64,000 nt of DNA from Zasmidium citrigriseum (GCA_002786025.1 NHNW01000085.1:8553-72552), one strand, 5' to 3'. Shown: positions 44,370-56,844, counted from the stretch's first letter. The notes: generated from the sequence alone by a model not told the origin. A program made the numbers and translations.

Positions 44370-47300
44370 ATAATCGTTAGCGAGCTCCACCACGCTATCT
44401 CCTTCTAGTACTACTTCCGAACTCACTTCTCGAATCCTTCCTCGTGCTTCTCGATTATCGAGGAGTAAGAGATTTCCTTTAAACCTACTATCTTTAGTAT
44501 AGTCGTTAAAGAAGGTTACTACCGAAGAGTCTATCTTAACCTTACCTTTGTCGATCTAGCTATAGCCTATTATTAATATAACAGTATACCGATATATAGC
44601 TCTCTAGACCTATTATTATAATCTTTCTACTAGTAGTAGATACTACTACCGCCGCCTTAGTAGTAGTAGTAGTAATATAGGTCGTTTCTACCCCCTCTAG
44701 TAACGCTAGACGTCTATCGGATCTAGTAGCTATTAAGTTAGTATATCTAGTAGTTTCCTTAGGCTTAGGTACTAGCCTTTCCTTCGTTACTATTACCGCT
44801 CGCTTAAGGAGCTCTACCGCCGCTACCGCTACCGCCGTCGTCGCCCTTCTTACTAATAGGTTTAATACTAATATCCGAGTTCGATATCTCGTAATCGACA
44901 CTAGTAAGAATCTAGTAATAGTAGCTAGCTATAAGCTTACCCCTTCGACGAAGCGAGCCTATACCTACCCTTTCGTCGAGTCGGCCGCTACGGCTAAGCT
45001 AGCTCTAGTAGGCTATTATAGAGGGGTCTAGTAGTATCGATATTAGTAAAGAAGAGCTATAGTAGTAGCGAGAGTCTAATAACGAGCTAGAGTAAGAGCT
45101 AGAGCTAGAGCTAGAGCTAAAAGGGAAGAAGGGTCGAGATCTAGTTATACTAGTAATTAAGTAGAAGGTTTTATGTTATCTTACCGAGAATAAACGCACC
45201 TATATAATAGTTAGCTAGACTACTCTTATAGATAGTATAAACACTACGATATAGAATAAGGCTAAGAGGTATACTAAGAAGATAAAGTAGCTAGTACCCC
45301 TCTAGAAGGATACCTATTAGATAGGTAAGAACTTTAAGAGGACTATCTTCGGTAATAAGAGCTAGCTTAGATAGGTAGGCTAAAGGCTAGCCGAGTTAAA
45401 GGATAATAAAGGGTAGGCTATAAGTAGTATAAAGGAGCGTAGTAAGGTATAGTAGATACTTAACGACCTAATAGCGTAGGAAGACGAGAAAAAGAAAGCC
45501 TAAGAAGTATCTAAGCTTAGTAAACTATAGTAGAGGAAGTATAATAAGAAGAAGTAGTAGTTTATCTATTCCTAGCTTAGTAGGGGTCGGCGATCGACGA
45601 GTACCGTTAGTAACTCTATAGAGGGTACCGACGAAGGTACTAAGGCGGACGCTAAGGACGATAATAGTAAGCTAGACGGTAAGGTAATTAATATCTTATC
45701 GTCTAACGAAGGGCTAGCTCGTATTATCGATAAGGGTACTACCGCTAGTAGTAGTCTAGCCGTCGTTATAGAAGGTATATTACTTAATCGAGTATCTAGC
45801 CGCTCTATTAAGTAGGCGAGTATTACGGAGCGGAACCTATAGGGCGAGTTAATAGTAGCTTTAAATAATATCCTTTAGGCTTACCGAGAGTTAGAGGTAA
45901 AGACTAAGAAGCGTACCGCCGAGTTAATTAAGATAGAGCGTAAGAATCTTAATATTAAGCGAGTAAAACTTAAGTTATTAAAGTAGCTAGATACTCGCCT
46001 TTAGGCGCTCGAAAGTACGGTCTAGTAGTAAGGTAAGGCGCTTACTAGCCTATAGTAGAAGATAGATAATAATAAGAAGCAAGTAAAGGAGCGTTATAAG
46101 GCGCTAATAAGTTTCTTAATAGCTCGTAGTAGTAGATAGATAATATAGAAGTTTTATAATTATAAATATAGCTCGGTTTCGGATAGCCTCTATCTAACTA
46201 TACTTCCTTCCTTCTTCGACGATATCTTAACCTTTAACCCTCTACTACCTTATCTATACTACCCTTAGTATCGCCGCCGCCGTCCTATCCGCCGTTAGTA
46301 CCCTCTCCGCCGCTAACGAGAGCGCTACCGCCGCTAGTATAGACCCTTACCCCTAGATACTACCTTAGCGTAGGTACCGGTATTTTAAAGCGTCTTCTAA
46401 TAACGTTAGGGTTATTATCCTTATTAAGTCTACGCCTTATACTCTTATACCTTATATATACTATATAGTTATATAGAAGTATAGTAGTCTTCTATATTAA
46501 CGCTACCAACTATATACCTATCTATAGGTTATTTTTAAACTAGTTCTAGCTATAGAAGTTTTCTAATTTACTAAACCCTTACTTAATAAGTACCCGGATC
46601 GAGGCTAGCTTACTATTAATATAGGCCTACTTATCTATAAGCTACGGCTATCTACGCCTAAATTCGTCTATAAAGGGCGCTACGATACCGATATTATCGC
46701 CCCCTTAATATACGTTATCGCCGATAAGTAGGAATCTATTAAGGGTAGCTAACTTTAGCTATAAGCTAGATTACTAGAAGATATTCTAGTCGTAGGTAGG
46801 CCTAAGCTATAGACTAGTTATAGATACTATTAGGCTATTAGGTACTACTACGCCTTAATATTTTAAGCCGTTAGACTTATAGTAGTTACTATAGGTCTAG
46901 CGCTACTTAAGGTTATCTTCGGGTATATAGGTTCCTTAAAAGATACTATCGATAGTACCCTAGAGGCGATTATTACTAAACCCTTCCGTATTAATAGATA
47001 TCCTCTTAGCGTATATCTAGTAACGCTACTCCGTTATACTAGGCTACTAGTTAATTAAGGATTTCTATTGTCTATATAGTATCTTATAGGTATCGTTAAA
47101 GACGAGAGAATACTAGGTAAGGTAGCGGCCGTTAGTACGAGTAAGATAATAGTACCTATTAAGCGTAGCGAGTCGCTCGTAGACGACGAAAAGCGCCTTC
47201 TATAGCTCTACTCGACACCTATATCTACGCCTATAAGTCGATTAAGTCGATATTAAGCCGCTAGCGGCTTATTTACTTACCTAATCTTTAATTACTCTAT

Positions 47301-47655
47301 ACCGAGTAATAACTCGGCTAAGTTAGCTAGCTAAGCTAGCTCGAAGCGAGTTAATCGCCTATAGACTTCTTCGTCTAAGTCTTCGAGTTACTAGTTAAAG
47401 GTAGGTACTCTAAACGGCCTACGTGTCTCCTTTAGCCTTATATACCTCTAAATTATACTATAAAGGGTATAATATCGTTACTCTACGAGGTCTAGACTAG
47501 TAGCGAGAAGTAGTTAACGACGGCGGTACGTAGGCTCGTCGATTATAAGGAAGAAGCGAGTCGTAGTCCTTATAGCTAGTATATATTTACTTATAATAGC
47601 TATAGTTATATAAGTTAAGAAGAAGGTTTAATATTACTAAGGCGGCCTAATATTG
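44370..47655. repeat. RIP-mutated repeat block 2, element class unknown
   Basis: About 3.3 kb where CpA/TpG are nearly absent from about 44.45 kb, with normal sequence resuming near 47.65 kb. Two coding-like regions can be read on the plus strand through RIP-type stops. The first, about 45.0-46.1 kb, is lysine/glutamate-rich with coiled-coil character and a (GAGCTA)n tract near 45090 that would encode Glu-Leu repeats. The second, about 46.6-47.4 kb, includes GRYDTDIIAPL, LLEDILVVGRPKL and ITKPFRINRYPLS. No reverse transcriptase, integrase or transposase motif is recognised, and no LTRs were found. The block is bounded by single-copy sequence on both sides, so it is probably a whole or nearly whole insertion. 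Confidence 0.75.
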
Positions 47656-48661
47656 CTCCGACTAGATCCACAATCACACCCTTGACGCCGACAATATAGC
47701 AATATCCGCCGCTATATCACAACAGGCAACGAGGAAACTTCCGAGGAAGGGGTTGCTAAAACGGTGGATTGAAGATGTGGATGGTCGTTCGGTTCGAATC
47801 GTTGACGGTGGAGTTGCAGCAATGCCAACCCGCCAAGGGACCCTGGCTCGCACAGTTCTCGAATTGCTTGTCGTCGATGCCCGCCCGCTCACTTGGCGAC
47901 GACGCTTGCCGCTCGGTTGGCGTTCGAATTCTGCAATGATGGCTGCCAGCTGTGTCCTTGGCAGCGGCGATGGCGTTGTGCAGGCACGATGATGGAGGGG
48001 AAGAAGAAAGAGTGAAGCTCCGTGTCACGGAATTGATCGCCTGAACCCAGCACCGGAGTCGCCACCAGGGAACCGATGATAACGCTGTGCCGGGCTTTCC
48101 ATTCGCTCTAATTCGAGGCACTTCTTATCGCTCGTGTAAGAAACATTCTCATCATCGTCGAACCGGCGGAGGCACCGCGATGGGGAGACGTCCAATTTAT
48201 GCATGTCAAGTCCGTTCAGGCACGGCTGGCAATTGGTGGCGCTTCAGACGATATGGCGCACTCGGACAGGCCCTCCCCGTGATGAAGCATGGTGCCAATC
48301 CAGAAAGGCGTTTGCTATGCGCCGGCGTGGCACCATCCTAGCCGATCCATGAGAGAACAGCAGGCGAACCCTTACCGCAACCGGCAGGCGTCAAGACGGT
48401 CAGCTCTTCCAGAGTTCTTCTTTCGCAGCTAAGCGGTCTTTACGATGCTTGTGAGTGGTGGGATGGCAGATAGCCTCGTTCGATGGCACGCTGCAACGGT
48501 GCAACGCGACACGACAAGGGTCTCTGGTAGTCTCATGTTGGTTCCGGCATGATGGTGTGCGAGGGTTCGTATAATAAGACCCTTCTTCGGTGGCCGTCTT
48601 GTTTCTTTGACCACGTTCTGTCGCATTGCTCACTGGCTTGGCTCGGGTGGAGTAGACAGCC
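47656..48661. other. Intergenic region upstream of the OPT gene
   Basis: About 1 kb of normal composition; frames on both strands overlap and lack domains. Presumed promoter and 5' UTR of the transporter plus the flank of RIP block 2. Confidence 0.5.
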
Positions 48662-51110
48662 ATGGCGAACCAGAACGACTTCGTCGACCCAAGGACTGAG
48701 GTTGAGCCTATGGTGAGGCATTTTCATTCTCAGAGCTGTCCGCCACTGTAGCTGACCGGGAGTGCAGGGCTTCATCCATCCAGATGTCCCGCCGAATACC
48801 GAAAAGCAGAATGTCTTCCACAGTGGCCACCACGATAGCGACGAGGACAAGGCCGGCAAAGTCTCGACCGAAAAGGAGTTCGAGAAGACGACGACCTATG
48901 TCGGCGAGGGTGAGCTGGACGACGCCGACCTGAAGGACCATGATCTCGAGGAGGAAATCGACCCCTTTGTGCCATTCAAGGATCTTCCGGAGGAGAAGCA
49001 CTACATCGTCACCATTCGCGCGATGGTCGTCGGTATTGTTTGCGGTGCTCTCGTCAACGCTTCGAACATCTATCTCGGTCTCAAGACCGGATGGACGTTC
49101 ACTGCCAACCTATTTGGTGCCATTGTCGGTTTCGCAGTGCTTAAAGGTCTCGCGAAAGCATTGCCTAAGAACTTCCCAATCCTCGGCGGCGACTTTGGCC
49201 CTCGCGAGAACAATATCGTTCAGACATCAGCTACTGCTGCTGGTGGTCTCTCCAGCGTCTTCATCTCCGGTATTCCAGCCTTGTACCAACTCAAGCTGCT
49301 GTCCGACAACCCAAGAGATGACTTCCCTCGTCTCATCACTCTCACTATCGTCGGTGGATACTTCGGATTCCTCATGTCAACTCCTCTCCGGAAGTTCTTC
49401 ATCATCTACGTGGCTCGTGAGCTGAGACTCATCTTCCCAACTCCTTCCGCCACCGCCATGACCATCCGCAGCATGCACTTGGCCGCCACAGGAGAGAAGA
49501 TCGCCCAGCTCAAGATGAAAGCTCTCAGCATCGCCTTCTCGGCTGCCCTGATCCTTCGCGTGGTATCCCAGTACGCAGTCGGTATCCTCTGGGACTGGCA
49601 TTTCTTCACCTGGTTCTTCATTTGGGGTGGCTATGACAATTGGGCTATCAATATTGAGAACTGGGGCTGGTCGCTCGAGTGGACGCCTGCTTTCATCGGT
49701 GCTGGTATGCTCGTGGGCTTGAACACCGCCATATCGTTCTATGGTGGATCCATCCTTGCATGGGCGATTATTGGGCCTACGCTCGTCCACTACAACGTCG
49801 CTTTTGGCGAGAAGCCTTATCCGGACGATCCAAAGTGGGACGGCGTCGTTTCATTCTCAGGTCTCTCCGGCCAGTGGTCGACGAAGGACACCCCAAGTCC
49901 ACGTTACTGGTTGGTGTGGCCTGGTGTCCTGCTCATGATCGTCGTTTCCTTCGTGGAGCTCGGACTGCAGTACAAGGTCTTCGTCTTTGCCTCCAAGGCC
50001 ATCTACCGCGGATCGTGTGCCGGCGTCAACGACATGCTCAAGCGGTTCAACAAGCAATCCGCCTACCTTGAGCGCAAAGGTCAGACCAAGACGGAGGATC
50101 TCGTGGAAGACTTCGCCGAAGACAAAGACCTGGTCAAGTGGTGGATGTGGTTCCCCATGCTCATCGTGGTGATAATCCTCACCTGCGTTGTCATGGGCGT
50201 CCAGTTCGACATGCCAGTCGGCATGTCCATCCTAGCCATCTTCCTCGCATTCTTCTTCTCCCTCTTGGCCGTCCAATGCGTCGGTGTCACAGACATCACA
50301 CCCCTGACTGCAGCCTCAAAGGCCTCCCAGATCGTCCTTGGTGGTGCAACCAAAGGCGAGAACTGGCAAACGACACATGCCCAGAAGCTCAATTTGCTCG
50401 GTGGCTCCCTGGCCTCCATCGGCGCCAACCAAGCCTCCGACCTCGTCAGCGACTTCCGCGTCGGCTTCCTCCTCAGAACCTCTCCCAAGCAACAATGGGT
50501 CGCCCAAGGCGTCGGCACAATCGTCGCCGTCTTCCTCGCCCCAGCGCTCTTCATCCTCTTCGCAAAGGCCTACCCCTGCATTCTCGATATCGAAGCCGCA
50601 GACGACTGTCCCTTCGGCGCACCCTCAGTCTCCGCCTGGAGAGCCGTCGCAGTCGCCATGACAGATCCGGAGTTCCCGGTCCCGACCAGCGCAGGAATCT
50701 TCGCTATCGTCTTCTCCATCTTCGGCGCTCTGATGATCGTCGTTCGCCATTATGCATACCGTGGCAAGTGGGAGAAGTACCGCGTCTACCATCCCAACAT
50801 GATGTGTATCGGGCTGGCTTTCACCCTGCCGCAGACGTATTACGGTTTGGCTATGATCATTGGTGCTCTTCCTTGCTATTACTGGGCGAAGCAACGACCG
50901 AAGAGCTTCGACATCTATGGATATGCGATCGCCGCGGGGTTGATTGCCGGAGAGGGTATTGGAGGGTAAGTTATCACCACCTCTTGTTTCTGAAGACGTC
51001 CTTTTGCTGACTTGTGTGATCGTAGCGTCGTCAACGCCATCTTCCAAATCGCGGGCATTTCCGGGAGCCAGTACGGAACGAATATCGCTTGTCCGGCGGA
51101 TTCTTGCTAG
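48662..51110 (+). CDS. Oligopeptide transporter, OPT superfamily
   Basis: Three exons: 48662-48712 (17 codons), 48768-50965 and 51026-51110, introns of 55 and 60 bp; 777 aa. The start is set by the first exon, which reads MANQNDFVDPRTEVEPM and joins in frame to GFIHPDVPP. After an acidic N-terminus of about 100 residues come about 14-16 membrane segments. The family segment NASNIYLGLKTGWTF follows TM1, and FGPRENNIVQTSA marks the next conserved loop. OPT proteins are proton-coupled importers of tetra- and pentapeptides, glutathione or metal chelates at the plasma membrane; the substrate is not readable here. The protein ends with a short cysteine-containing tail (CPADSC). Confidence 0.93.
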
Positions 51111-51750
51111 AAAGCTGGTGGTTTTGTATGACGATGTGATGTCTCCCAGCTTCCAGAGATGTAGATGATTCCAAAGATTCTCAGACGTCAAACTCTTATA
51201 CTTTTCCTATTGTTCGTCGCCAGACGCAATACTCATCTTCATTCGTGTCGTAAGCGACCGTCGTTTGCAGGACGTGGGGCCTGGAAAAGCCGAGCCAAGA
51301 ATCAGATGCAGCTGCTTGGCATCCAAAGATCCGTTGTGCAATGAGCGCAGAAGCTTCTTGCCTTTAATTGACGACCCTTCAACGCGCAGTAATCGGTGTT
51401 TTCGATGTGGATGAGAGGGAAGGAAGACGCGACGTCCCAATAGACTTAAATACACTTTTCCCAAGTTCTGAGCGAAGGATTCCCAAGCGCGAACCCGAAC
51501 TCCGAGCTCCAGGCATCAACCAAAGCGGTATCATTTTGGCGCGGGATCTGCGTTCGAACTTCGGAATAGAGAGAATAGTTGGAGCTATGAGGAAGAATAG
51601 TGATGAGAAGACGAGATCGGAGGAAGACATTGTGAGGAAGAAGTGCATACTGATGAGTCTTCTGAGCCCACTAGACAGGATGAGGCAGGTTCAAAAGAAC
51701 CAGTTCAGGGCTTATCAAGACAGGATCCGAGCTCGACCATCCTCCATGCC
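51111..51750. other. Convergent 3' flanks of OPT and REV3
   Basis: 640 bp. A plus-strand frame at 51368-51862 runs into the REV3 3' end antisense and has no domain. Nothing else seen. Confidence 0.55.
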
Positions 51751-54700
51751 TCACCAATCGAACCCCCTCCTCTCACCCTCCTCCACCTCCAACCTCTCAA
51801 GCACACCGCCTACCCCACCCCTCACAACGCCCGCCGCCGTCATGGCCTTCTTCCGACTATAAAATACTGGACAATCACGACTATCGCACATGACTTCCTC
51901 CCCAAAGGCCAGATTCGAACAGCTCCGACACACGTCCTGCATATCCTCGACCTTCTCCTCTGCCTTTCGCAGCTTCTCCCTTAGAGCCATGAGCGTCTGG
52001 GGCGTCTTGTCATGTCGACAGGTATGGCAAAGAGGTAAGTCGCTTTGAGGGGGGAGTTTCGTCCGGCAGATCAGACAGAGCGAGGAGCCCATGTAGCTCT
52101 CCATGGTTTTCTTGGCTTTTCCATTCGCTTCGCCTTCTCGTGGACCAGCAAGCAAGCGGATGCGTTGGACTTTGGGCATTTCGTCGTACCACTGTCGGAC
52201 GTTGGCGCCAACGAGATTGAAGATCCGCTCGAGTGGTGGGATAAGGTTCTTCGAGATGTAGTACTCGGCGTCCAACTCGGCATGCTCGTCATTGATCAGG
52301 CGCTCGGGCTCCACGCAGCGTTCCCAGAGTCTTGCTCCTGGACCACCGGCAATGACGACGTAGGGTACACGTTCGCCGTATTGGGGCTCTGTGCGAGGGT
52401 CGCGAAGCATTCGTCGTGTGGCGATGAGAGCGCCGGGTGGTGGAGGTCCTTTGTCGGCGTAGGTGCCCAGCTTCACTTCTTTGGCGAAGCAGAAGTCTTG
52501 GACGCTGATGCGGCCAGACATGATCTTGGTGCATTGGGCCTGGAAGTATTTCTTTACTTCGCTGAGGTCGGATGTGCGGAAGAGGAGCTTGAGCGCCTTC
52601 TCTTCGATCTTTTGCTCGGCAGGTGTGCCATCGCGGCGGACTGTCTCAATGCCTTTGGCATCGAACTCGGGCTCGGTTTGCTTGGGACTTTCGTACTTGA
52701 ATCCGACATATCGTTTCTTGGCGAGAAGCACACATGGATGGTAGACCTTCTCGAACTTCAGCTTGACGGGCCGTGGATTCATGTCCGTGACAGCCTTCGC
52801 GATCTCGTCGCCAATCTTGAAAGCATCGTCCTTGGTGCGGCCTTTGAGGTAGACGAAAAGACTGTCAGTATCGCCGTAGACCACTTCGGCGCCCCATCGC
52901 TCCACAGAGTGAATCAGTGCAATGGCTTTCTCCAGCGTCTCACGTCCCGTCTGGACAATGCTGTCTGCGATCTCAGAGCAAGGCATACGTCCAGAGAACG
53001 ATGCTGATGTGTAGCCGTAGGTGACGTTCGCGATCAGCTTCAGAGCCAACTGTCTGTTGTTGAGAAGCTGCTGTAACGTCTTGTCATCCTTGTCAACCTT
53101 CATGCCACTCTTGACCATAACTCTGGTCTCAAGAATCTCGCCCAACATCTTCGCCAAAAGACTCTTGCGCATCTCCGGCTTGACATACATCATGCCGTTC
53201 GGCGCGATGTTGAGCTTGTCCTTAACAAGTTCGAGGAGGCCAGGCGAGCGTTTGAAGTCTGCGAACCCCAACTTGTTCGTGCCACGCCATTCTGTGATGC
53301 GGCCCAAACAGGTGGAGTAGCAATAATTGTATGCGATCATGACGCTGGGATACAGACTTTGAAAGTCGAGCACTAGCAGCGGGCTGTTGTAGAAGGCTGA
53401 TTGGGGTTCCATCACCAGAGGCAAGCACTCCAATGCGTTCTGCGCACCAACTTGCTTCCGGCTCGGCGACACGAGAACGAAAGACTCCGGCTTCGCGATA
53501 CGAAACATGAGCGATTCGACTTTGAACTGAGAGCCCCTACTAAAGACTGAGAAGAAGTCGACACCGAGCAGTCGGGCTTGCTCTGAAGTTCTCGGAATGA
53601 GTTCGTTGGCGTCCAGGATTTCCAAATCCAGCTTTGTCCGAGTGACAAAGTAGTCTAGAACTTTCGCCAGATCTCGAGGCTTGCCACTATTGTACCAGCT
53701 TGTCAATGTTTGGAATGCGTAATGTGGGATTCGTCGATGCAGCAAATGGAAGACGACGTTCTCCATGGTGTACTGCAGCAGATTGAGCTCAGAACGCATA
53801 GCTCGCCAGATGTTAATGGTATGTCGCCCAGTGATGCGCACTGTCGAAGTGTGAGTGAAGCCCCATCGGTCTGCGTCTTTGCCGAACCGCCCGTGGGATT
53901 GCGACTTCATTCGAGAGAACTCGTCAGGCAGATTGAATTCGTACTGCAGGCGGGCTCGCTCGATCAAGTAGCCCCAGCTGTTGTTGTGGACCTCGTAACC
54001 AGTCAAGATATCCGGGTCATATAATCGAACCGTGTCAACCATGCGATTGATCAGATCAAGCTCATTATCCTCGGAATCAAGTTGCACGTCGTTGCCAACG
54101 AGGCGACGAATTCTGTCGACGAGATCGTCATCGTCGTCCTTGTTCAAGAGAACGATGCCCAGCTTCGACGTCTCCTCCATCTGGTCATCAGCAATGCACC
54201 ACACGACAAATGTGACTTCGTCGCGCTCAGGATCAGGAGCAAGGTCGCCTCGACTGTTGACATGCAGCTCCAGACTCATCGTACTCATGTAGCCAGTCTC
54301 GTGCTGCACACTAGTACTTGCTTTCTTTTGGGAGAACTTAAAACCGTGCTTGTTCTTTTGCGTAGGCCCATCGATCTGTGACAACTCAGGGGCAGGGCGA
54401 TTCTTGCGCTTGATTTGTGAAGCAGTCGGCGGACCATCCACCTCGAGATCATCAAGTTCGTCACTCTCTGGCGGCCGTTCATTTTCCAGCCATTGCTGGA
54501 CTTCGTCCCACGACGGAGGCGGCTTCATGATTTCCCAGTGCTTCAAAGAGCATTGGCGTCGTCTACGCTGCTCTGCAAGATCAGTCGCGGCTTTACTCAG
54601 AGACTTGGTCTGCACGACAGATCCATCTTTGTCGAATTGTGGAAGAAAGGGAAGCGTATTGCTCTCCAGTCGAAACTCCTGGCCAGCATACTCCCGCGGC

Positions 54701-56844
54701 CGCTCAGGGACGTCCTTCTCGTTACTGTAGTAGGCATCTTGATAGATCACGGACGGCTCTACTGTGGCCTCAACTTCCTCAAACGATGGCGGTAGTGCGC
54801 CAAAGACAAATACATCCGCTTCGTCTGGCAGGTCAATTGCTGTTGCATATCGATCCGCAAATTCAGAGCTGACAGTCGGCTGGCTCTTGATCGGCGACTT
54901 TAGTGTTGACTGAGACCCTCGCGAGCTGCTGAACGAAGCCGATGCATTGTTCTTTTGACTGGACTGTGAGCTTCTGTGGGGCAGATAGGCCAAATCGTCC
55001 CTCTGGCTCAGACGCAGTGGTGTCTCAGCATCATGTGCGTTCTTCACTGAGGGAAAGCCGATCCTAGCAGCCTGAGACCCTTGCGAAGAACGTTGAGATG
55101 ATGGTGGCTGGGCAGAAGGCGGCATGTCCGCGAGGCCGTTTCCGAATGAGACGGATCTTCTGCCTTGTGCTGCAGGAGGCGGCTCGAAGGGATTTGAAAT
55201 ATCGGCAGGCGCTGCGGTTGTGCGACTCGGAGGTCTAATATCCTTGACCCGAAATTTGCCAAGTTTGGTCGAAGAAGATGTGTCGGAATGATCAGATTTG
55301 AATTTCTTGAAGGCTTGTTGGGATGTGTTCGGAGCATTGCGCTTGAGAGTGGCACTGCCGTGTTTCATCACCGTCTCTGGTGGAACATCGACTTCATCAA
55401 CGTGTTCGGCTGCGGCTTCAAGGTCGCTCGAATGTCCGTTGACTTTGGCTTCGCCCATACCCTCCTCGACACCAGCATCATTCAGCTTCTGTCTTTGAGT
55501 CAAGGCAAGCTCCTTGGCAGTCTCCTCGTCGCTTCCGTAGTCGTCTTCATCTGCAAGTTCTGCAATGGTGCTCATATCAACCACAGGAGCGGAGCTGTTC
55601 TTGCGCTGGTTCCGCACATCTGTGAAGGACTCATCGAAGTCGACATCGATCGCCTCGTCTTCGTCCGCTCGGTTCGCTGCCCACTTTCGTTCCAGCACGC
55701 TCGGAAATAGTTCTTGCACGCTTTCAAATACAGTCTGCACACCATCATTCTCCTTCCCTTGGCTGCTGAAGCTTTCGAATGAGAGATCACTGTTGCCTCT
55801 GGCTCGCCTCTCCTGCTCAACAAGCTTCGCGACAGTCTCGCGAAACTCCTCTTCATGGATCCAGCCGCCTTTGCTATCATTCCGCGGATCCGCCGACATG
55901 CTGACAAGGACCTCGGGAGGGAAAGGCGAAGAAGAGGGATCTGTCAATCCCATCCTCATCTTCCGTCTCCTCGTCTCATCCTTCCAAAGGCCCGCCATCG
56001 AATGTACAAGTTTCTCATCCGGCGGCAGATTCTCCAAACTCTCCAGACGCTCGATGAACGAATGATGCAAAGGCCTCGCCTGAATGGAGTGTCGGTTGAG
56101 GATATCTTCCACCCGGATATCCAGCTCCAGCTGGCAATGGCTCTGTCGAGGGAACCGATCTGCGTCCAGCATTTGCTCCTTGGCAATCGATCGGTCATGC
56201 CACAGATGAGCAGGGTCCTCCAGATCCTCCCATTCAGGAACAGGATGGCGAAAATGGGGCTTATCCGTCTCAATGTATGCACATCCGTACAAGTTGAAAT
56301 CAGCCATCCATTGCAGTAGATACTGCATGTGTGCTTCATACGGTTGAAAGACTTGCTTCAGAATGGCGCCTTGCTGTAGCAAGTCCGCGAAACGGGTCAT
56401 GTGCTGCGGGTTGAGCAGATAGATCTTTAGGTAATACTTGTAGCCGACATTATAGCCGAAGAAAGGTACTCCTTTGACGAGGCTGATATGAGCGACGAAC
56501 GCTGCATTTCGTGGATTCTCGTACGGATTCCGCCGGCATGAGAGAGCAAGCGCGTGATCGATAGAATGGCGGAAAGTCGAGATGTACGCATCAACATGGC
56601 TCTTCTCCATGGACTCCGTGTACGGAACGTAGAGATACGGGAATGCTCCATGGATGTGAGCGCATACTTTCTGTCCTGTCTCTGTTGCGCCAAAGACTCG
56701 TATCACCGGGACCTGAGGCAGGTTGCCACGCTGAGTAGATGAGAAGGCCGATGGACCCCATATCGGCGCGTCGAGAGTTGAGGGAGCATTTTGGTAATTG
56801 TCCAGACAGTTCAGCCGGACTCGAAAGGCGTCCTTGCTAGCCAT
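51751..56844 (-). CDS. REV3: DNA polymerase zeta catalytic subunit
   Basis: One uninterrupted exon of 1697 aa. N-terminal family-B domain opens FRVRLNCLDNYQ and has FPYLYVPY. Residues about 370-800 are Ser-rich and poorly conserved. The exonuclease-like domain near residue 870 reads LELHVNS instead of the DIE catalytic motif, consistent with the missing proofreading of pol zeta. Polymerase motif A is DFQSLYPSV (Asp1160) and motif C is YGDTDS (Asp1325/Asp1327). The C-terminal domain holds CysA (CLIC..CHTC, 1590-1609) and CysB (CRSC..C..C, 1639-1658); CysB carries a 4Fe-4S cluster in the family and binds the Pol31/Pol32 accessory subunits. With Rev7 the enzyme extends mispaired ends in translesion synthesis and causes most induced mutation. 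Divergent from the WSC gene. Confidence 0.97.
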   Translation of the reverse strand: MASKDAFRVRLNCLDNYQNAPSTLDAPIWGPSAFSSTQRGNLPQVPVIRVFGATETGQKVCAHIHGAFPYLYVPYTESMEKSHVDAYISTFRHSIDHALALSCRRNPYENPRNAAFVAHISLVKGVPFFGYNVGYKYYLKIYLLNPQHMTRFADLLQQGAILKQVFQPYEAHMQYLLQWMADFNLYGCAYIETDKPHFRHPVPEWEDLEDPAHLWHDRSIAKEQMLDADRFPRQSHCQLELDIRVEDILNRHSIQARPLHHSFIERLESLENLPPDEKLVHSMAGLWKDETRRRKMRMGLTDPSSSPFPPEVLVSMSADPRNDSKGGWIHEEEFRETVAKLVEQERRARGNSDLSFESFSSQGKENDGVQTVFESVQELFPSVLERKWAANRADEDEAIDVDFDESFTDVRNQRKNSSAPVVDMSTIAELADEDDYGSDEETAKELALTQRQKLNDAGVEEGMGEAKVNGHSSDLEAAAEHVDEVDVPPETVMKHGSATLKRNAPNTSQQAFKKFKSDHSDTSSSTKLGKFRVKDIRPPSRTTAAPADISNPFEPPPAAQGRRSVSFGNGLADMPPSAQPPSSQRSSQGSQAARIGFPSVKNAHDAETPLRLSQRDDLAYLPHRSSQSSQKNNASASFSSSRGSQSTLKSPIKSQPTVSSEFADRYATAIDLPDEADVFVFGALPPSFEEVEATVEPSVIYQDAYYSNEKDVPERPREYAGQEFRLESNTLPFLPQFDKDGSVVQTKSLSKAATDLAEQRRRRQCSLKHWEIMKPPPSWDEVQQWLENERPPESDELDDLEVDGPPTASQIKRKNRPAPELSQIDGPTQKNKHGFKFSQKKASTSVQHETGYMSTMSLELHVNSRGDLAPDPERDEVTFVVWCIADDQMEETSKLGIVLLNKDDDDDLVDRIRRLVGNDVQLDSEDNELDLINRMVDTVRLYDPDILTGYEVHNNSWGYLIERARLQYEFNLPDEFSRMKSQSHGRFGKDADRWGFTHTSTVRITGRHTINIWRAMRSELNLLQYTMENVVFHLLHRRIPHYAFQTLTSWYNSGKPRDLAKVLDYFVTRTKLDLEILDANELIPRTSEQARLLGVDFFSVFSRGSQFKVESLMFRIAKPESFVLVSPSRKQVGAQNALECLPLVMEPQSAFYNSPLLVLDFQSLYPSVMIAYNYCYSTCLGRITEWRGTNKLGFADFKRSPGLLELVKDKLNIAPNGMMYVKPEMRKSLLAKMLGEILETRVMVKSGMKVDKDDKTLQQLLNNRQLALKLIANVTYGYTSASFSGRMPCSEIADSIVQTGRETLEKAIALIHSVERWGAEVVYGDTDSLFVYLKGRTKDDAFKIGDEIAKAVTDMNPRPVKLKFEKVYHPCVLLAKKRYVGFKYESPKQTEPEFDAKGIETVRRDGTPAEQKIEEKALKLLFRTSDLSEVKKYFQAQCTKIMSGRISVQDFCFAKEVKLGTYADKGPPPPGALIATRRMLRDPRTEPQYGERVPYVVIAGGPGARLWERCVEPERLINDEHAELDAEYYISKNLIPPLERIFNLVGANVRQWYDEMPKVQRIRLLAGPREGEANGKAKKTMESYMGSSLCLICRTKLPPQSDLPLCHTCRHDKTPQTLMALREKLRKAEEKVEDMQDVCRSCSNLAFGEEVMCDSRDCPVFYSRKKAMTAAGVVRGGVGGVLERLEVEEGERRGFDW

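Noticed and set aside
44560..44901. Open minus-strand frame of 113 codons inside RIP block 2
   Set aside because: Rich in Thr/Val/Ile codons made by RIP-biased composition; no stop simply reflects loss of CpA/TpG on that strand.
47790..47802. GGTTCGAATC resembling a tRNA T-loop
   Set aside because: Flanking bases do not form the 5-bp T stem and no anticodon or acceptor stem fits around it.
52045..53007. 320-codon open frame antisense to REV3
   Set aside because: It is a mirror of the highly constrained polymerase domain on the other strand. No start context, splice partner or domain.
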